Origin: Ramlibacter sp. Leaf400
GTDB taxonomy: Bacteria > Pseudomonadota > Gammaproteobacteria > Burkholderiales > Burkholderiaceae_C
Direction: 5' to 3'
Assembly: GCF_001424545.1 (NCBI RefSeq)
Contig: NZ_LMQL01000012.1
Coordinates: 315,371 to 379,370, forward strand
Length of the DNA stretch: 64,000 bases
Shown here: in pieces, positions 29,874 through 38,334 of the stretch
Position numbering within the stretch: position 1 is the first letter of the stretch
How the letters are laid out: the number at the start of each line of letters is the position of its first letter
Translations under genes and position numbers: made by a program
The notes under the pieces: model-generated
Seen by the model: only the letters and a program-made list of their open reading frames with translations
Databases searched by the model: none
What the model was told of the DNA's origin: nothing

Positions 29874-30671
29874 ATGGATCTGGGCATTTCGGGCAAGTGG
29901 GCGCTGGTGTGTGGCGCCAGCAAGGGGCTGGGTTTCGGTTGCGCGCAGGCGCTCTCGCGCGAGGGCGCCAACGTGGTGATCGTCGCGCGCGGCCTGCCGG
30001 CGCTGCAGGAGGCGGCGGCGAAGTTGCAGGCCGATCCGCAAAAGCCCAGGGACGCGAAAGTCGAACTCGTCGCGGCCGACATCACCACCGAGGAAGGCCG
30101 CGCCAAGGTGTTCGCGATGCACAAGGACTTCGACATCGTGGTGACCAACGCTGGCGGCCCGCCGCCCGGCAACTTCCGCGACTGGAACCGCGATGCGTGG
30201 GTGGCCGCGCTCGATGCCAACATGCTGACCCCCATCGAGCTGATCAAGGCCACGGTGGACGGCATGGCGGCGCGTGGCTTCGGCCGCATCGTCAACATCA
30301 CGTCGACTGCGGTGAAGGCGCCGCTGTCGCTGCTGGGCCTGTCCAACGGCGCGCGCAGCGGCCTGACCGGCTTCGTCGCCGGCGTGGCGCGCGTGAGCGA
30401 GCTGGCCTCGCGCAACGTCACCATCAACAACCTGCTGCCCGGCCCGTTCGAGACCGACCGGCTGCGCAAGACGATGGAAGAGGCGGCGCGCAAGTCCGGC
30501 CAGACGCTGGAACAGGCGATGGACGCGCGGCGCAAGGTGAACCCCACGCAGCGCTTCGGCAACGCGGACGAGTTCGGTGCGATCTGCGCCTTCCTGTGCA
30601 GCCGGCACGCCGGCTACATCGTGGGCCAGAACATCCTGGCCGACGGCGGCGCCTACCCCGGCACCTTCTGA
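29874..30671 (+). CDS. SDR-family oxidoreductase with altered active site
   Basis: Short-chain dehydrogenase-like protein, 265 residues. The cofactor loop reads CGASKGLGFG and the strand VVTNAGGPPPG fits the NAG motif. The usual catalytic YxxxK is missing: the aligned position reads LSNGARSGLTG, with Asn and Arg where Tyr and Lys are expected. This matches an SDR subgroup similar to 3-oxoacyl-ACP reductase that lacks the standard tetrad. The C-terminus GQNILADGGAYPGTF is usual. Reaction is unknown. ATG 29874 fits MDLGISGKWALV. Confidence 0.88.
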   Translation: MDLGISGKWALVCGASKGLGFGCAQALSREGANVVIVARGLPALQEAAAKLQADPQKPRDAKVELVAADITTEEGRAKVFAMHKDFDIVVTNAGGPPPGNFRDWNRDAWVAALDANMLTPIELIKATVDGMAARGFGRIVNITSTAVKAPLSLLGLSNGARSGLTGFVAGVARVSELASRNVTINNLLPGPFETDRLRKTMEEAARKSGQTLEQAMDARRKVNPTQRFGNADEFGAICAFLCSRHAGYIVGQNILADGGAYPGTF

Positions 30672-30684
30672 GCGTCGCGCCGCG

Positions 30685-31410
30685 TCAGACGGCCACGATG
30701 CCGGCGCCCGTGCCGGCGCGACGCCGCGTGCCGACCGCGGCGGGCTGAGGCGCCTCGGGCGTGATCGCGGCCATGTAGGACTGCAGGGTGTCCTGGATGT
30801 GCAGGCCCAGCGCCTGCTGCGCCTCGGGGGGCGCGCCGTGCGCGATCAGGCGCACGATGGCCGCGTGGTTCTCCTGGCAGTGGCCCACGCGCTCGTTCTC
30901 CTCCGGCAGGCGCGCGCGCATCGCCGCGATCTTGGAGGCGATCAGCTGGTAGGCCTGCTTCAGGTAAGAGTTCTCGCAGTGCTCGAGGATGACCTGGTGG
31001 AAGGCCTGGTCGAGCGAGGGGATCGCGCTCCAGTCGCTGGCGTCGTGGGCCTGCGCCATCTGCGCCACATTGGCCTCCAGCGCCGCCACCAGTTCGGCGC
31101 GGCGCTCGCGCATCGCGCTGCCCAGCGCAGCGACCTCCACGAATTCGCGGAAGCGGCAGATCTCCTCGACCTCGCGCGGCGACAGCGAGAACACGAAGGT
31201 CCCGCGCTGCGGCTGGATGTCGATCAACCCGTCCACGCGCAGGCGAAGCAGGGCCTCGCGCACCGGCGTCTTGCTGATTCCCAGCTGCGCCGCGAGCGAG
31301 GCTTCGGACAGCTGCTCGCCCAAGCCGATCTCACCGCTCACGATGAGCTGCCGGATGCTGTCGTGCGCGAGGTCCGTCAGGGACTTGGGGCGTTCCAGAT
31401 ACCGCTGCAT
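30685..31410 (-). CDS. GntR family regulator, FCD domain
   Basis: Transcriptional regulator of 241 residues. The winged HTH (residues about 10-75) contains EASLAAQLGISKTPVREALL followed by GLIDIQPQRGTFV; the FCD ligand domain follows with the metal-type residues in DQAFHQVILE, and GHCQENHAAIVRLI. It is divergent from the TRAP operon with 134 bases between, and overlapping palindromes lie in that gap near the TRAP side. It very likely controls the operon in response to the imported acid or a breakdown product. Confidence 0.92.
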   Translation of the reverse strand: MQRYLERPKSLTDLAHDSIRQLIVSGEIGLGEQLSEASLAAQLGISKTPVREALLRLRVDGLIDIQPQRGTFVFSLSPREVEEICRFREFVEVAALGSAMRERRAELVAALEANVAQMAQAHDASDWSAIPSLDQAFHQVILEHCENSYLKQAYQLIASKIAAMRARLPEENERVGHCQENHAAIVRLIAHGAPPEAQQALGLHIQDTLQSYMAAITPEAPQPAAVGTRRRAGTGAGIVAV

Positions 31411-31479
31411 GGGGGTTGGGCTTTCTCTACCGTGTAGGCCGAGGATAACGGGTCAGGGGCTGAGTACGGGTAAACCAGC

Positions 31480-31502
31480 ATCTCAAATCTGAGATATCAG
31501 AT
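31480..31502. promoter_or_regulatory. Overlapping palindromes, likely GntR operator
   Basis: ATCTCA-AATC-TGAGAT (31480-31495) and ATCTGA-GATA-TCAGAT (31487-31502) are both perfect 6-4-6 inverted repeats that share nine bases. The region is AT-rich against a very GC-rich background. It lies 43-65 bases before the dctQ start and 70-92 bases before the GntR start, a natural place for autoregulation and operon control. Confidence 0.65.
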
Positions 31503-31544
31503 ACGATACACCGCTATTCGTTCACGAGCAACTGGAGACTTTCC

Positions 31545-32075
31545 TTGGGTGCACCGGTTCTGACCGCCACGCCGGGCCGCTGGGAGCAGCGGTTCATCGC
31601 GGCCAACAAGGCGGTCCTGGTCGCCCTTCTCGCCGCGATGTCCGTGCTGGTCATCCTGAACGTGATCAGCCGCTACGCCTTCTCCTATTCCTTCACCTGG
31701 GTGGAGGAAGTCACCCGCTACATGATGATCTGGGCCACCTTCCTCGGTTGCGGCCTGGCGCTGCGGGTGGGCGGCCACATCGCCATCGACAGCCTGCCGC
31801 AGGCCCTGCCGGCCGGCGCGGCGCGTTGGCTGCGCATGTTCATCGTCGGCGTGATCGCGGCCTCGCTGCTGGCCGTGGTCTGGCTGGGCATCGAGTACGC
31901 GGAATTCGGCTGGGAGCAGGAGACGCCGGTGCTGAACTGGTCGTTCGGCAAGGTCTACCTGGCGGTCCCGGTGGGCGCGGCGCTGATGCTGGTCCACCTG
32001 TTCTTCGTGGGGCCGCGCTGGATCCGCAGCGGCGAGTGGGAGCGGATCGAAGGCTTCGATCCGCAGGCGCTCTGA
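31545..32075 (+). CDS. dctQ: TRAP transporter small permease DctQ
   Basis: Small membrane subunit of a TRAP carrier, 176 residues with four hydrophobic helices. NVISRYAFSYSFTWVEEVTR is the family hallmark. The TTG at 31545 is the start, with a GGAG eight bases upstream. It begins the operon dctQ-dctM-dctP plus five enzyme genes. Its partner dctM starts 19 bases after its stop. Confidence 0.93.
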   Translation: MGAPVLTATPGRWEQRFIAANKAVLVALLAAMSVLVILNVISRYAFSYSFTWVEEVTRYMMIWATFLGCGLALRVGGHIAIDSLPQALPAGAARWLRMFIVGVIAASLLAVVWLGIEYAEFGWEQETPVLNWSFGKVYLAVPVGAALMLVHLFFVGPRWIRSGEWERIEGFDPQAL

Positions 32076-32094
32076 CAACAGGAAAGCAGCAATC

Positions 32095-33378
32095 ATGAGT
32101 GCCGTACTCGGTGGCGTGTTCGTCGGCCTGATGGTGCTGGGCGCGCCCATTGCCTTCGCGATGCTGATCGCCGGCTTCGTGGCCGTGTGGATGAAGCCCG
32201 GGCTGACCGCTCTGGTGGTGATCCAGAACCTGTTCAGCGGGCTGGACAGCTTCCCGCTGATGGCCATCCCGTTCTTCATCCTGGCGGCGGAGCTGATGTC
32301 GGGCGGCGCGCTGACCGACGTGCTCCTGCACTTCGCGGCCCGCCTGGTAGGCCGCCACCGCGGCGGCCTGGGACACGCCAACATCCTGACCCTGACCTTC
32401 TTCTCCGGCATCAGCGGCTCGGCGCTGGCGGACGCGGCGGGACCCGGCGCGATGCTGATCCGCATGATGAAGAAGGCCGGCTACAGCGACGCCTACGCGG
32501 CCGCGCTCACCGCGTCCACCGCCATCGTCGGGCCCATCATCCCGCCGTCGATCATCATGATCATCTACGCCCTGACGGACAACAGCGTCACCGTCACGGG
32601 CCTGTTCCTGGCCGGCATCGTCCCGGGCCTGCTGATCGCGTTGTCACTGGCCATCGTCAACCACATGGTCAGCGTCAGGCGCAACTACCGCAGCGCGCCC
32701 GAAGAAACCGTGCCGCTGGGCCGGCTGTTCGTGCGGGCGGTGCCCGCGCTGATGCTGCCCTTCATCATCCTGGGCGGCATCCACCTGGGCATCTTCACGC
32801 CCACCGAGGCTTCGGCTGCCGCCGTGCTGTACGCGCTGATCGTGGGCCGCTTCGTCTACGGCACGCTGCAGTGGAACATGCTGCCGGCCATCCTGTTGCG
32901 CACGGCGCTGATGACGTCCTCGGTGCTCTTCATCGTCGCCACGTCCGCGGTGTTCGCCTGGGTGCTGACCGTAGGGCAGATCCCGCAGACCGTCGCCGCA
33001 TGGATCGCGGGCCTGCAGCTGTCGCCCACCATGCTGCTGCTGGCCATCAACGTGCTGCTGCTGGTGGTGGGCATCTTCATCGAGCCGCTGCCGGGCGTGA
33101 TGATCATGGTCCCCATCCTCGCGCCGCTGGCCGACGCCGCGGGCCTGAACCCGCTGCACTTCGCCATCGTGGTAATCGTCAACCTCACGCTGGGGATGAT
33201 CACGCCACCGGTCGGCGGGCTGCTGTTCGTCACCTCGATCGTCTCGGGCGTCCCCATGGGCCCGATGGTGCGCGAGGCCCGACCCATGCTGGTCGCGCTG
33301 CTGATCGTGCTGGCGCTCCTCACATTCCTGCCCGTGCTGTCGACCTGGCTGCCCGGCCTGCTGGGCTACAGGAACTAG
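32095..33378 (+). CDS. dctM: TRAP transporter large permease DctM
   Basis: Large ion-coupled membrane subunit, 427 residues with about twelve hydrophobic helices. The ATPIAFAMLIAGF-like start, FFILAAELMSGG, FFSGISGSALADAAGPG and the later PVGGLLFVTS are DctM signatures. It works with DctQ and the binding protein DctP to take up a C4-dicarboxylate, sugar acid or similar acid. Start ATG 32095. Confidence 0.96.
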   Translation: MSAVLGGVFVGLMVLGAPIAFAMLIAGFVAVWMKPGLTALVVIQNLFSGLDSFPLMAIPFFILAAELMSGGALTDVLLHFAARLVGRHRGGLGHANILTLTFFSGISGSALADAAGPGAMLIRMMKKAGYSDAYAAALTASTAIVGPIIPPSIIMIIYALTDNSVTVTGLFLAGIVPGLLIALSLAIVNHMVSVRRNYRSAPEETVPLGRLFVRAVPALMLPFIILGGIHLGIFTPTEASAAAVLYALIVGRFVYGTLQWNMLPAILLRTALMTSSVLFIVATSAVFAWVLTVGQIPQTVAAWIAGLQLSPTMLLLAINVLLLVVGIFIEPLPGVMIMVPILAPLADAAGLNPLHFAIVVIVNLTLGMITPPVGGLLFVTSIVSGVPMGPMVREARPMLVALLIVLALLTFLPVLSTWLPGLLGYRN

Positions 33379-33419
33379 AGCCTTTCCCACCCCCGTTCCA
33401 TTCCGAAGGAGACCCCACC

Positions 33420-34439
33420 ATGACGACCCGTCGACTTTCCCTGCTCGCCCTGGCGGCGGCGCTCTGCGCCGGCGCTGCGAGCTTCCCGGCCCACGCCCAG
33501 AAGGTGATGAAGTACGCGCACTTCCAGCCCGGCAAGAGCGACCAGCCCAAGCATGCGGCCGCGGTGGCTTTCAAGGAGCACGTGGAGAAGTCCACCAACG
33601 GCTCGGTGAAGGTGGAGATCTATCCCGCTGGCCAGCTGGGCACCGCGCAGCAGATGATGGAAGGCATGCGCCTGGGCTCCATCGAGATGGCCGTCGTGCA
33701 CGACGGCGGCATCCCCGGCGTCTACAAGACCTTCAACATCTTCGGCCTGCCCTTCGTGTTCGACAACCACGACCACGCCTACCGCGTGCTGGACGGCCAG
33801 TTCGGCAAGGAGCTGGCCGAGGACATGCGCAAGAAGACCGGCATCCGCCTGATGGCCTACGCCGACAACGGCATCCGCCACTTCACCAACAGCAAGCGCC
33901 CCATCAAGACCCCCGAGGACATGAAGGGCCTGAAGATGCGCGTGCAGCCCAGCCCGGTGTTCGTCAAGCTGGTCGAGTCGCTGGGCGCCAGCCCCACCGC
34001 CATCGACTGGGGCGAGCTGCCCGCCGCGCTGGCGCAGGGCACGGCCGACGGCCAGGAGAACGGCGTCACCAACATCCTGGCCGCGAGCCTCTACCAGCAC
34101 CAGAAGCACGTCACGCTGGACGGCCACGTCTACAGCCTGCACGCCTACCTGGTCAGCGACCGCTTCTACAACGGCCTGTCCGCCACCGAGAAGAAGGCCG
34201 TCGACGAAGGCGTGGAGAAGGCCAAGAAGATCCACCGCGACATGACGCGCGAACAGGACCTGTCGGCCAAGAAGGTGCTGGCCGAGAAGGGCATGACCGT
34301 CACCGAGCTGAGCGCGGCGGACATCGACAAGTTCCGCCAGCTGTCCCAGCCCGTGGTGCGCAAGTACCTGGAAGCGGACGTCAGCAAGGAGTGGACCGAC
34401 AAGCTCGTGGCCGCCGCCAACGCCAGCCGCAAGCAGTGA
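33420..34439 (+). CDS. dctP: TRAP transporter solute-binding protein DctP
   Basis: Periplasmic binding protein of 339 residues. The signal peptide is about residues 1-27 (ending FPAHAQ). The mature part has the DctP plan with GLKMRVQPSPVFVKLVESLG containing the Arg that clamps the ligand carboxylate, and a helix-linked C-terminus. An AAGGAG-type ribosome site precedes ATG 33420. Its stop overlaps the next start (TGATG), so binding protein and first enzyme are translated together. Confidence 0.95.
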   Translation: MTTRRLSLLALAAALCAGAASFPAHAQKVMKYAHFQPGKSDQPKHAAAVAFKEHVEKSTNGSVKVEIYPAGQLGTAQQMMEGMRLGSIEMAVVHDGGIPGVYKTFNIFGLPFVFDNHDHAYRVLDGQFGKELAEDMRKKTGIRLMAYADNGIRHFTNSKRPIKTPEDMKGLKMRVQPSPVFVKLVESLGASPTAIDWGELPAALAQGTADGQENGVTNILAASLYQHQKHVTLDGHVYSLHAYLVSDRFYNGLSATEKKAVDEGVEKAKKIHRDMTREQDLSAKKVLAEKGMTVTELSAADIDKFRQLSQPVVRKYLEADVSKEWTDKLVAAANASRKQ

Positions 34440-35413
34440 TGCATCCCGCCGCCCCGGCACCCGCGGCGCGGGTGGTGGCCATCGACGATGGCTACGCCTC
34501 CTACGACCAGGAGGAGGACCTGCTCGCGCAGGCCGGGGCCCGGTTCGAGCTGCGGCCCTGCGGCAAGGACCCGGCCGTGGCCGCCGAGGCGGTTCGCGGC
34601 GCCGACGTCGTGCTGGTGCGCGAGTCGCCGGTGCCGCGCGGCGTGATCGAGGCGATGGACCGCTGCAAGGCGGTCATCCGCTACGGCATCGGCGTCGACA
34701 ACATCGACACGGAGGCCGCCACGGGCCGGCGCATCGCGGTGGCCAACGTGCCCGACTACGGCATCGACGAGGTGAGCACGCACGCCGTCGCCATGGTGCT
34801 GGCGCTGGTGCGGCGCTTGCGCGAGCACGACGCGCACGTGCGCGGCGGCCAGTGGTCGACCGGCCAGTCGCGCCCGATGTACCGGCTGCGCGGCCGCACG
34901 CTGGGCCTGGTGGGCTTCGGCCGCATTGCCCGCATGACGCGCGAGATGCTGTCCGGCTTCGGCCTGGCCCGCACCCTGGTCTGCGATCCGCAGGCGCAGC
35001 TGCCGCCCGACGTCGAGGCGGCCGACATCGACCGCATCTGTCGCGAGGCCGACGTGATCTCGCTGCACGCGCCGCTCACGCCGCAGACGCGCCATCTCAT
35101 CGACGCCCGCCGGCTGCAGCTGATGCGGCCGACGGCCATTCTGGTGAACACCGCGCGCGGCGGCCTGGTCGACCTGGACGCGCTGTGCGACGCGCTGCGC
35201 GAAGGGCGCCTGCTGGGCGCCGGCTTGGACGTCTTCGAACAGGAGCCGCCCGACCCGCGGCACCCCGTCTTCTCGCTGGACAACCTGGTGGTCAGCCACC
35301 ACATCGGCTGGTACAGCGAGGAGAGCGTGCGCGACCTGCAGCGCAAGGCCGCGCAGGAAGCCGTTCGCGTCCTGCGCGGAGAACCCCCATTGCATTGGCT
35401 CAACCGCTGGTGA
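34439..35413 (+). CDS. D-2-hydroxyacid dehydrogenase
   Basis: NAD(P)-dependent oxidoreductase of 324 residues, related to D-3-phosphoglycerate dehydrogenase. The Rossmann loop reads LGLVGFGRIARM; the catalytic set is Arg in NTARGGLVD, Glu in DVFEQEPP and His in VVSHHIGW. It oxidises a 2-hydroxy acid or reduces a 2-oxo acid in the cytoplasm. It starts within the stop of dctP, so it likely acts on the imported acid or a product of it. The exact substrate is not visible. Confidence 0.92.
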   Translation: MHPAAPAPAARVVAIDDGYASYDQEEDLLAQAGARFELRPCGKDPAVAAEAVRGADVVLVRESPVPRGVIEAMDRCKAVIRYGIGVDNIDTEAATGRRIAVANVPDYGIDEVSTHAVAMVLALVRRLREHDAHVRGGQWSTGQSRPMYRLRGRTLGLVGFGRIARMTREMLSGFGLARTLVCDPQAQLPPDVEAADIDRICREADVISLHAPLTPQTRHLIDARRLQLMRPTAILVNTARGGLVDLDALCDALREGRLLGAGLDVFEQEPPDPRHPVFSLDNLVVSHHIGWYSEESVRDLQRKAAQEAVRVLRGEPPLHWLNRW

Positions 35414-35453
35414 GCCGCTGCACGAGAAACCACCATCACAGAGAAAGAACACG

Positions 35454-36101
35454 ATGAAGGAAATCATCGAAGCATTCCGGACCGTCGCGGTCGCCTCCGT
35501 CGCGGACGCCGTCGACAAGGTCTGCGGCAAGCGCGGGTACATGGACTCGAGCATCAAGCCGCGCATCAACGACAAGCGCGTGGTCGGCCCCGCCGCCACC
35601 GTGCTGGAAACGGCGACGGACGAGTTCCTGCCGCCCCAGCATGCGCTGGACCTGATCGACGAGGCACCGGCCGGCAGCGTGATCGTCATCTCCATCCAGG
35701 GCGGCGCACCGGACGTGGCCGTCTGGGGCGGCCTGATGACGGCCGGTGCCTTCGCCAACGAGCATGAAGGCGCCATCCTCGACGGCGGCGTGCGCGACCT
35801 GGCCGAGATCCGCCGCGACTACGACTTCCCGGTATTCGCGCGCTCCGTCAGCCCCGGCACCACGCTGGGCCGCTACAAGACCGTGGCCTCCCAGGTGCCG
35901 GTCGAGGTGGGCGACGTGATCGTCCACCCGGGCGACATCATCGTGGCCGACATCGACGGCGTGGTGGTCGTGCCGCAGGCCAAGGCGCAGGAAGTGCTGG
36001 CCATGGCGCAGGAGATCGACCAGCGCGAGCTGGAGCAGGCCAAGCTGATCGTGGCCGAGAAGTCGCTGCGCAAGGGCCTGGCCAAGTACGGACGGATCTG
36101 A
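35454..36101 (+). CDS. RraA family aldolase/decarboxylase-like protein
   Basis: Protein of 215 residues of the RraA/HMG-CHA aldolase fold. The metal- and substrate-binding DGGVRDLAEI and the preceding ISIQGGAPDVAVWGGLM are the family's active-site loops; true RNase E inhibitors lack the Asp, present here, so an enzyme such as a 4-hydroxy-4-methyl-2-oxoglutarate-type aldolase or an oxaloacetate decarboxylase is likely. Its place in a sugar-acid operon supports carbon-carbon cleavage of an oxo acid. ATG 35454 follows AGAGAAAG. Confidence 0.85.
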   Translation: MKEIIEAFRTVAVASVADAVDKVCGKRGYMDSSIKPRINDKRVVGPAATVLETATDEFLPPQHALDLIDEAPAGSVIVISIQGGAPDVAVWGGLMTAGAFANEHEGAILDGGVRDLAEIRRDYDFPVFARSVSPGTTLGRYKTVASQVPVEVGDVIVHPGDIIVADIDGVVVVPQAKAQEVLAMAQEIDQRELEQAKLIVAEKSLRKGLAKYGRI

Positions 36102-36105
36102 CCGC

Positions 36106-37050
36106 ATGGCGCAGCAGGCAGCAGCTCCCGTGGACGTGCTCGCCCTGGGCGAGGCGATGGTGGAGTTCAACCAGACCGGCGAAGGCGGCGGGCGCAACTA
36201 CCTGCAGGGCTTCGGCGGCGACACGTCCAACTTCGCCATCGCCGCCGCCCGCCAGGGCGCGAGTGCCGGCTACATCTCCGCGCTCGGCTACGACGAGCAC
36301 GGCCGCACCCTGCGCGAACTCTGGGACCGGGAGGGCGTGGACCATTCGGGCGTCGTCACCGACCCCGGCGCGTACACGGCCGTTTACTTCGTCAACCACG
36401 ACGAGCGCGGCCACCATTTCAGCTTCATGCGCTCCGGCTCGGCCGCCGCGCGCATGACCCCTTCGGACCTGCCGAGCGAGTGCATCGCGGCCGCGCGTGT
36501 CCTGCACCTGTCGGGCATCAGCCTGGCGATCTCGCCTTCGGCCTGCGACACGGCCTATGCGGCGATCGAGATCGCGCGTACCGCCGGCGTGCAGGTGTCG
36601 TTCGACACCAACCTGCGCCTGAAGCTCTGGTCCATCGACCGCGCCCGCGCCATCATGACGGACGTGATGCGACGCTGCGACATCTGCCTGCCCAGCCTGG
36701 ACGACGTCGCCGCGATCACCGGCCTTCGTGATCCCGACGCGCTGGTGGACTGGTGCCTGGGCCTGGGCGCCAAGGTGGTCGCGCTCAAGCTCGGCCACGA
36801 AGGCGCCGTCGTCGCCGACGCCCGCCAGCGGCACCGCATCCCCCCGCACCCCTGCAAGCCGGTGGACGCCACCGGCGCGGGCGACACCTTCGGCGGCGCC
36901 TTCATCGCCCGCCTGCTGGCCGGCGACGGGCTGGCCGAGGCCGGGCGCTATGCGTCGGTGGCGGCGGCGCTGTCTACCGAAGGCTATGGCGCGGTCGAAC
37001 CGATCCCGGGCGCCGACCGCGTGCTGGCGGCCATGAGGAAAAAACAATGA
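36106..37050 (+). CDS. PfkB sugar kinase, probable 2-keto-3-deoxygluconate kinase
   Basis: Ribokinase-family kinase of 314 residues. The N-terminal LGEAMVEFNQTG and GFGGDTSNFAIAAARQGA are typical for KDG kinases, and DATGAGDTFGGAF holds the catalytic Asp and the anion hole. It would phosphorylate 2-keto-3-deoxygluconate or a similar keto-sugar acid. Its ATG is four bases after the RraA-like stop and its end overlaps the next SDR gene by four bases (ATGA). Assignment to KDG is by similarity only. Confidence 0.87.
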   Translation: MAQQAAAPVDVLALGEAMVEFNQTGEGGGRNYLQGFGGDTSNFAIAAARQGASAGYISALGYDEHGRTLRELWDREGVDHSGVVTDPGAYTAVYFVNHDERGHHFSFMRSGSAAARMTPSDLPSECIAAARVLHLSGISLAISPSACDTAYAAIEIARTAGVQVSFDTNLRLKLWSIDRARAIMTDVMRRCDICLPSLDDVAAITGLRDPDALVDWCLGLGAKVVALKLGHEGAVVADARQRHRIPPHPCKPVDATGAGDTFGGAFIARLLAGDGLAEAGRYASVAAALSTEGYGAVEPIPGADRVLAAMRKKQ

Positions 37051-37814
37051 ACCCGAACCCAAGCGACGCAGCGCCCCACTTCTGGCGAGATGACGCCTTC
37101 GCCGGCCGGCAGGTGCTGGTCGTGGGCGGCACCTCGGGCATAGGCGCCGGCATCGCCTCGGCCTTCCTGCGCCTGGGCGCCAAGGTGCGCGTGACCGGTG
37201 CGGCGCAGCAGGACGTGCAGGCTGCCGGGCAGGACCCGGACATCGCGGGCGCGGACCACGCGGTGCTCGACGTGCGCGACGACGAGGGCGTGCGCCGCTG
37301 CGTCGGCGAGCTGCCCCGGCTGGACGTGCTGGTGAACTGCGCGGGCATCCTGCGCCGTGGCCAGGAGCACGATCCCGCGGTGTTCGCCGAGGTGGTGGAC
37401 ATCAACCTGGTCGGCACCATGCGCACCTGCGCCGCCGCGCGCGACAAGCTGCGCGAAAGCGCAGGCGCCATCGTCAACACGGCCTCGATGCTCAGCTTCT
37501 TCGGTGGCTCGCTGGTACCCGGCTACTCGGCCAGCAAGGGCGGCGTGGCGCAGCTGACCAAGTCGCTGGCCATCGCCTATGCCGCGGACCGCATCCGCGT
37601 CAACGCGATCGCGCCGGGCTGGATCGCCACTCGCCTGACCGAGGCGCTGCAGAATGATCCGGCGCGCAGCGACCCCATCCTGGCGCGCACGCCGCTGGGC
37701 CGCTGGGGCCGGCCGGAAGATGTCGCGGGCGCGGTGCTGTTCCTGGCGTCGCCGGCCGCTTCCTTCGTCACCGGCGTCGTGCTGCCGGTGGACGGCGGCT
37801 ACCTCGTCTCCTGA
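37047..37814 (+). CDS. SDR-family dehydrogenase
   Basis: Classical short-chain dehydrogenase of 255 residues. The cofactor loop is VVGGTSGIGAGIA, the NAG motif appears as VNCAGI, and the catalytic YSASKGG is intact with Ser in NTASMLS before it. The C-terminus VVLPVDGGYLVS is usual. It probably oxidises a hydroxyl group of the sugar acid handled by this operon. It overlaps the kinase gene by four bases. Confidence 0.93.
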   Translation: MNPNPSDAAPHFWRDDAFAGRQVLVVGGTSGIGAGIASAFLRLGAKVRVTGAAQQDVQAAGQDPDIAGADHAVLDVRDDEGVRRCVGELPRLDVLVNCAGILRRGQEHDPAVFAEVVDINLVGTMRTCAAARDKLRESAGAIVNTASMLSFFGGSLVPGYSASKGGVAQLTKSLAIAYAADRIRVNAIAPGWIATRLTEALQNDPARSDPILARTPLGRWGRPEDVAGAVLFLASPAASFVTGVVLPVDGGYLVS

Positions 37815-37827
37815 AGAAGGACCTTCC

Positions 37828-38316
37828 ATGATCACGCAACTGCCCGGCATCCGGCCGGAGATCGCGCAGAAGGCCATCCCCGAAGACGAACGCGTGTGGG
37901 TGCCGCAGGCCCGCGACGTGTGGTTCCGGCCGCTGCTGCTCAACACCGTGACCGGCAGCTGGTGCAACCTGCTGCGGGTGCGCAAGTCGGGCGTGCTCTC
38001 GCGCCACATTCATCCGTCCTGGGTGACGGGGCTGGTGCTCAAGGGCAGCTGGCGCTACCTGGAACACGACTGGGTGGCGCAAGAAGGCGCCTTCGTCTAC
38101 GAGCCGCCGGGCGAGATCCACACCCTGGTGGTGGACGAGGCGGTCGGCGCGCAGGAGATGATCACCTTCTTCAACATCCACGGCGCCATGGTCTACGTCG
38201 ACGAGAACGGCCAGCCCACCGGGTATGAAGACGTGTTCACCAAGATCGAGATGTGCCGCAAGCACTACGAGGCCTGCGGCCTGGGGGGCGGCTTCGTCGA
38301 CCAGTACGTGCGCTGA
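37828..38316 (+). CDS. Cupin-domain protein, dioxygenase-like
   Basis: Protein of 162 residues with a single cupin barrel. Metal ligands are visible in LSRHIHPSWVTGLVLKGSW (two His) and GEIHTLVVDE (Glu/His), matching the two cupin motifs. It resembles the group annotated as 2,4'-dihydroxyacetophenone dioxygenase, but in this operon it may be a sugar isomerase-type cupin instead. ATG 37828 follows AGAAGGACC. It is the last gene of the TRAP operon and is convergent with an EamA permease. Confidence 0.85.
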   Translation: MITQLPGIRPEIAQKAIPEDERVWVPQARDVWFRPLLLNTVTGSWCNLLRVRKSGVLSRHIHPSWVTGLVLKGSWRYLEHDWVAQEGAFVYEPPGEIHTLVVDEAVGAQEMITFFNIHGAMVYVDENGQPTGYEDVFTKIEMCRKHYEACGLGGGFVDQYVR

Positions 38317-38334
38317 AGGCAGTCCTCGACCCCG

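Noticed and set aside
32187-34439. Apparent DctM-DctP fusion frame of 750 codons
   Set aside because: The first 410 codons are out of frame with DctM and have no protein-like pattern; DctP has its own ATG, ribosome site and signal peptide at 33420.
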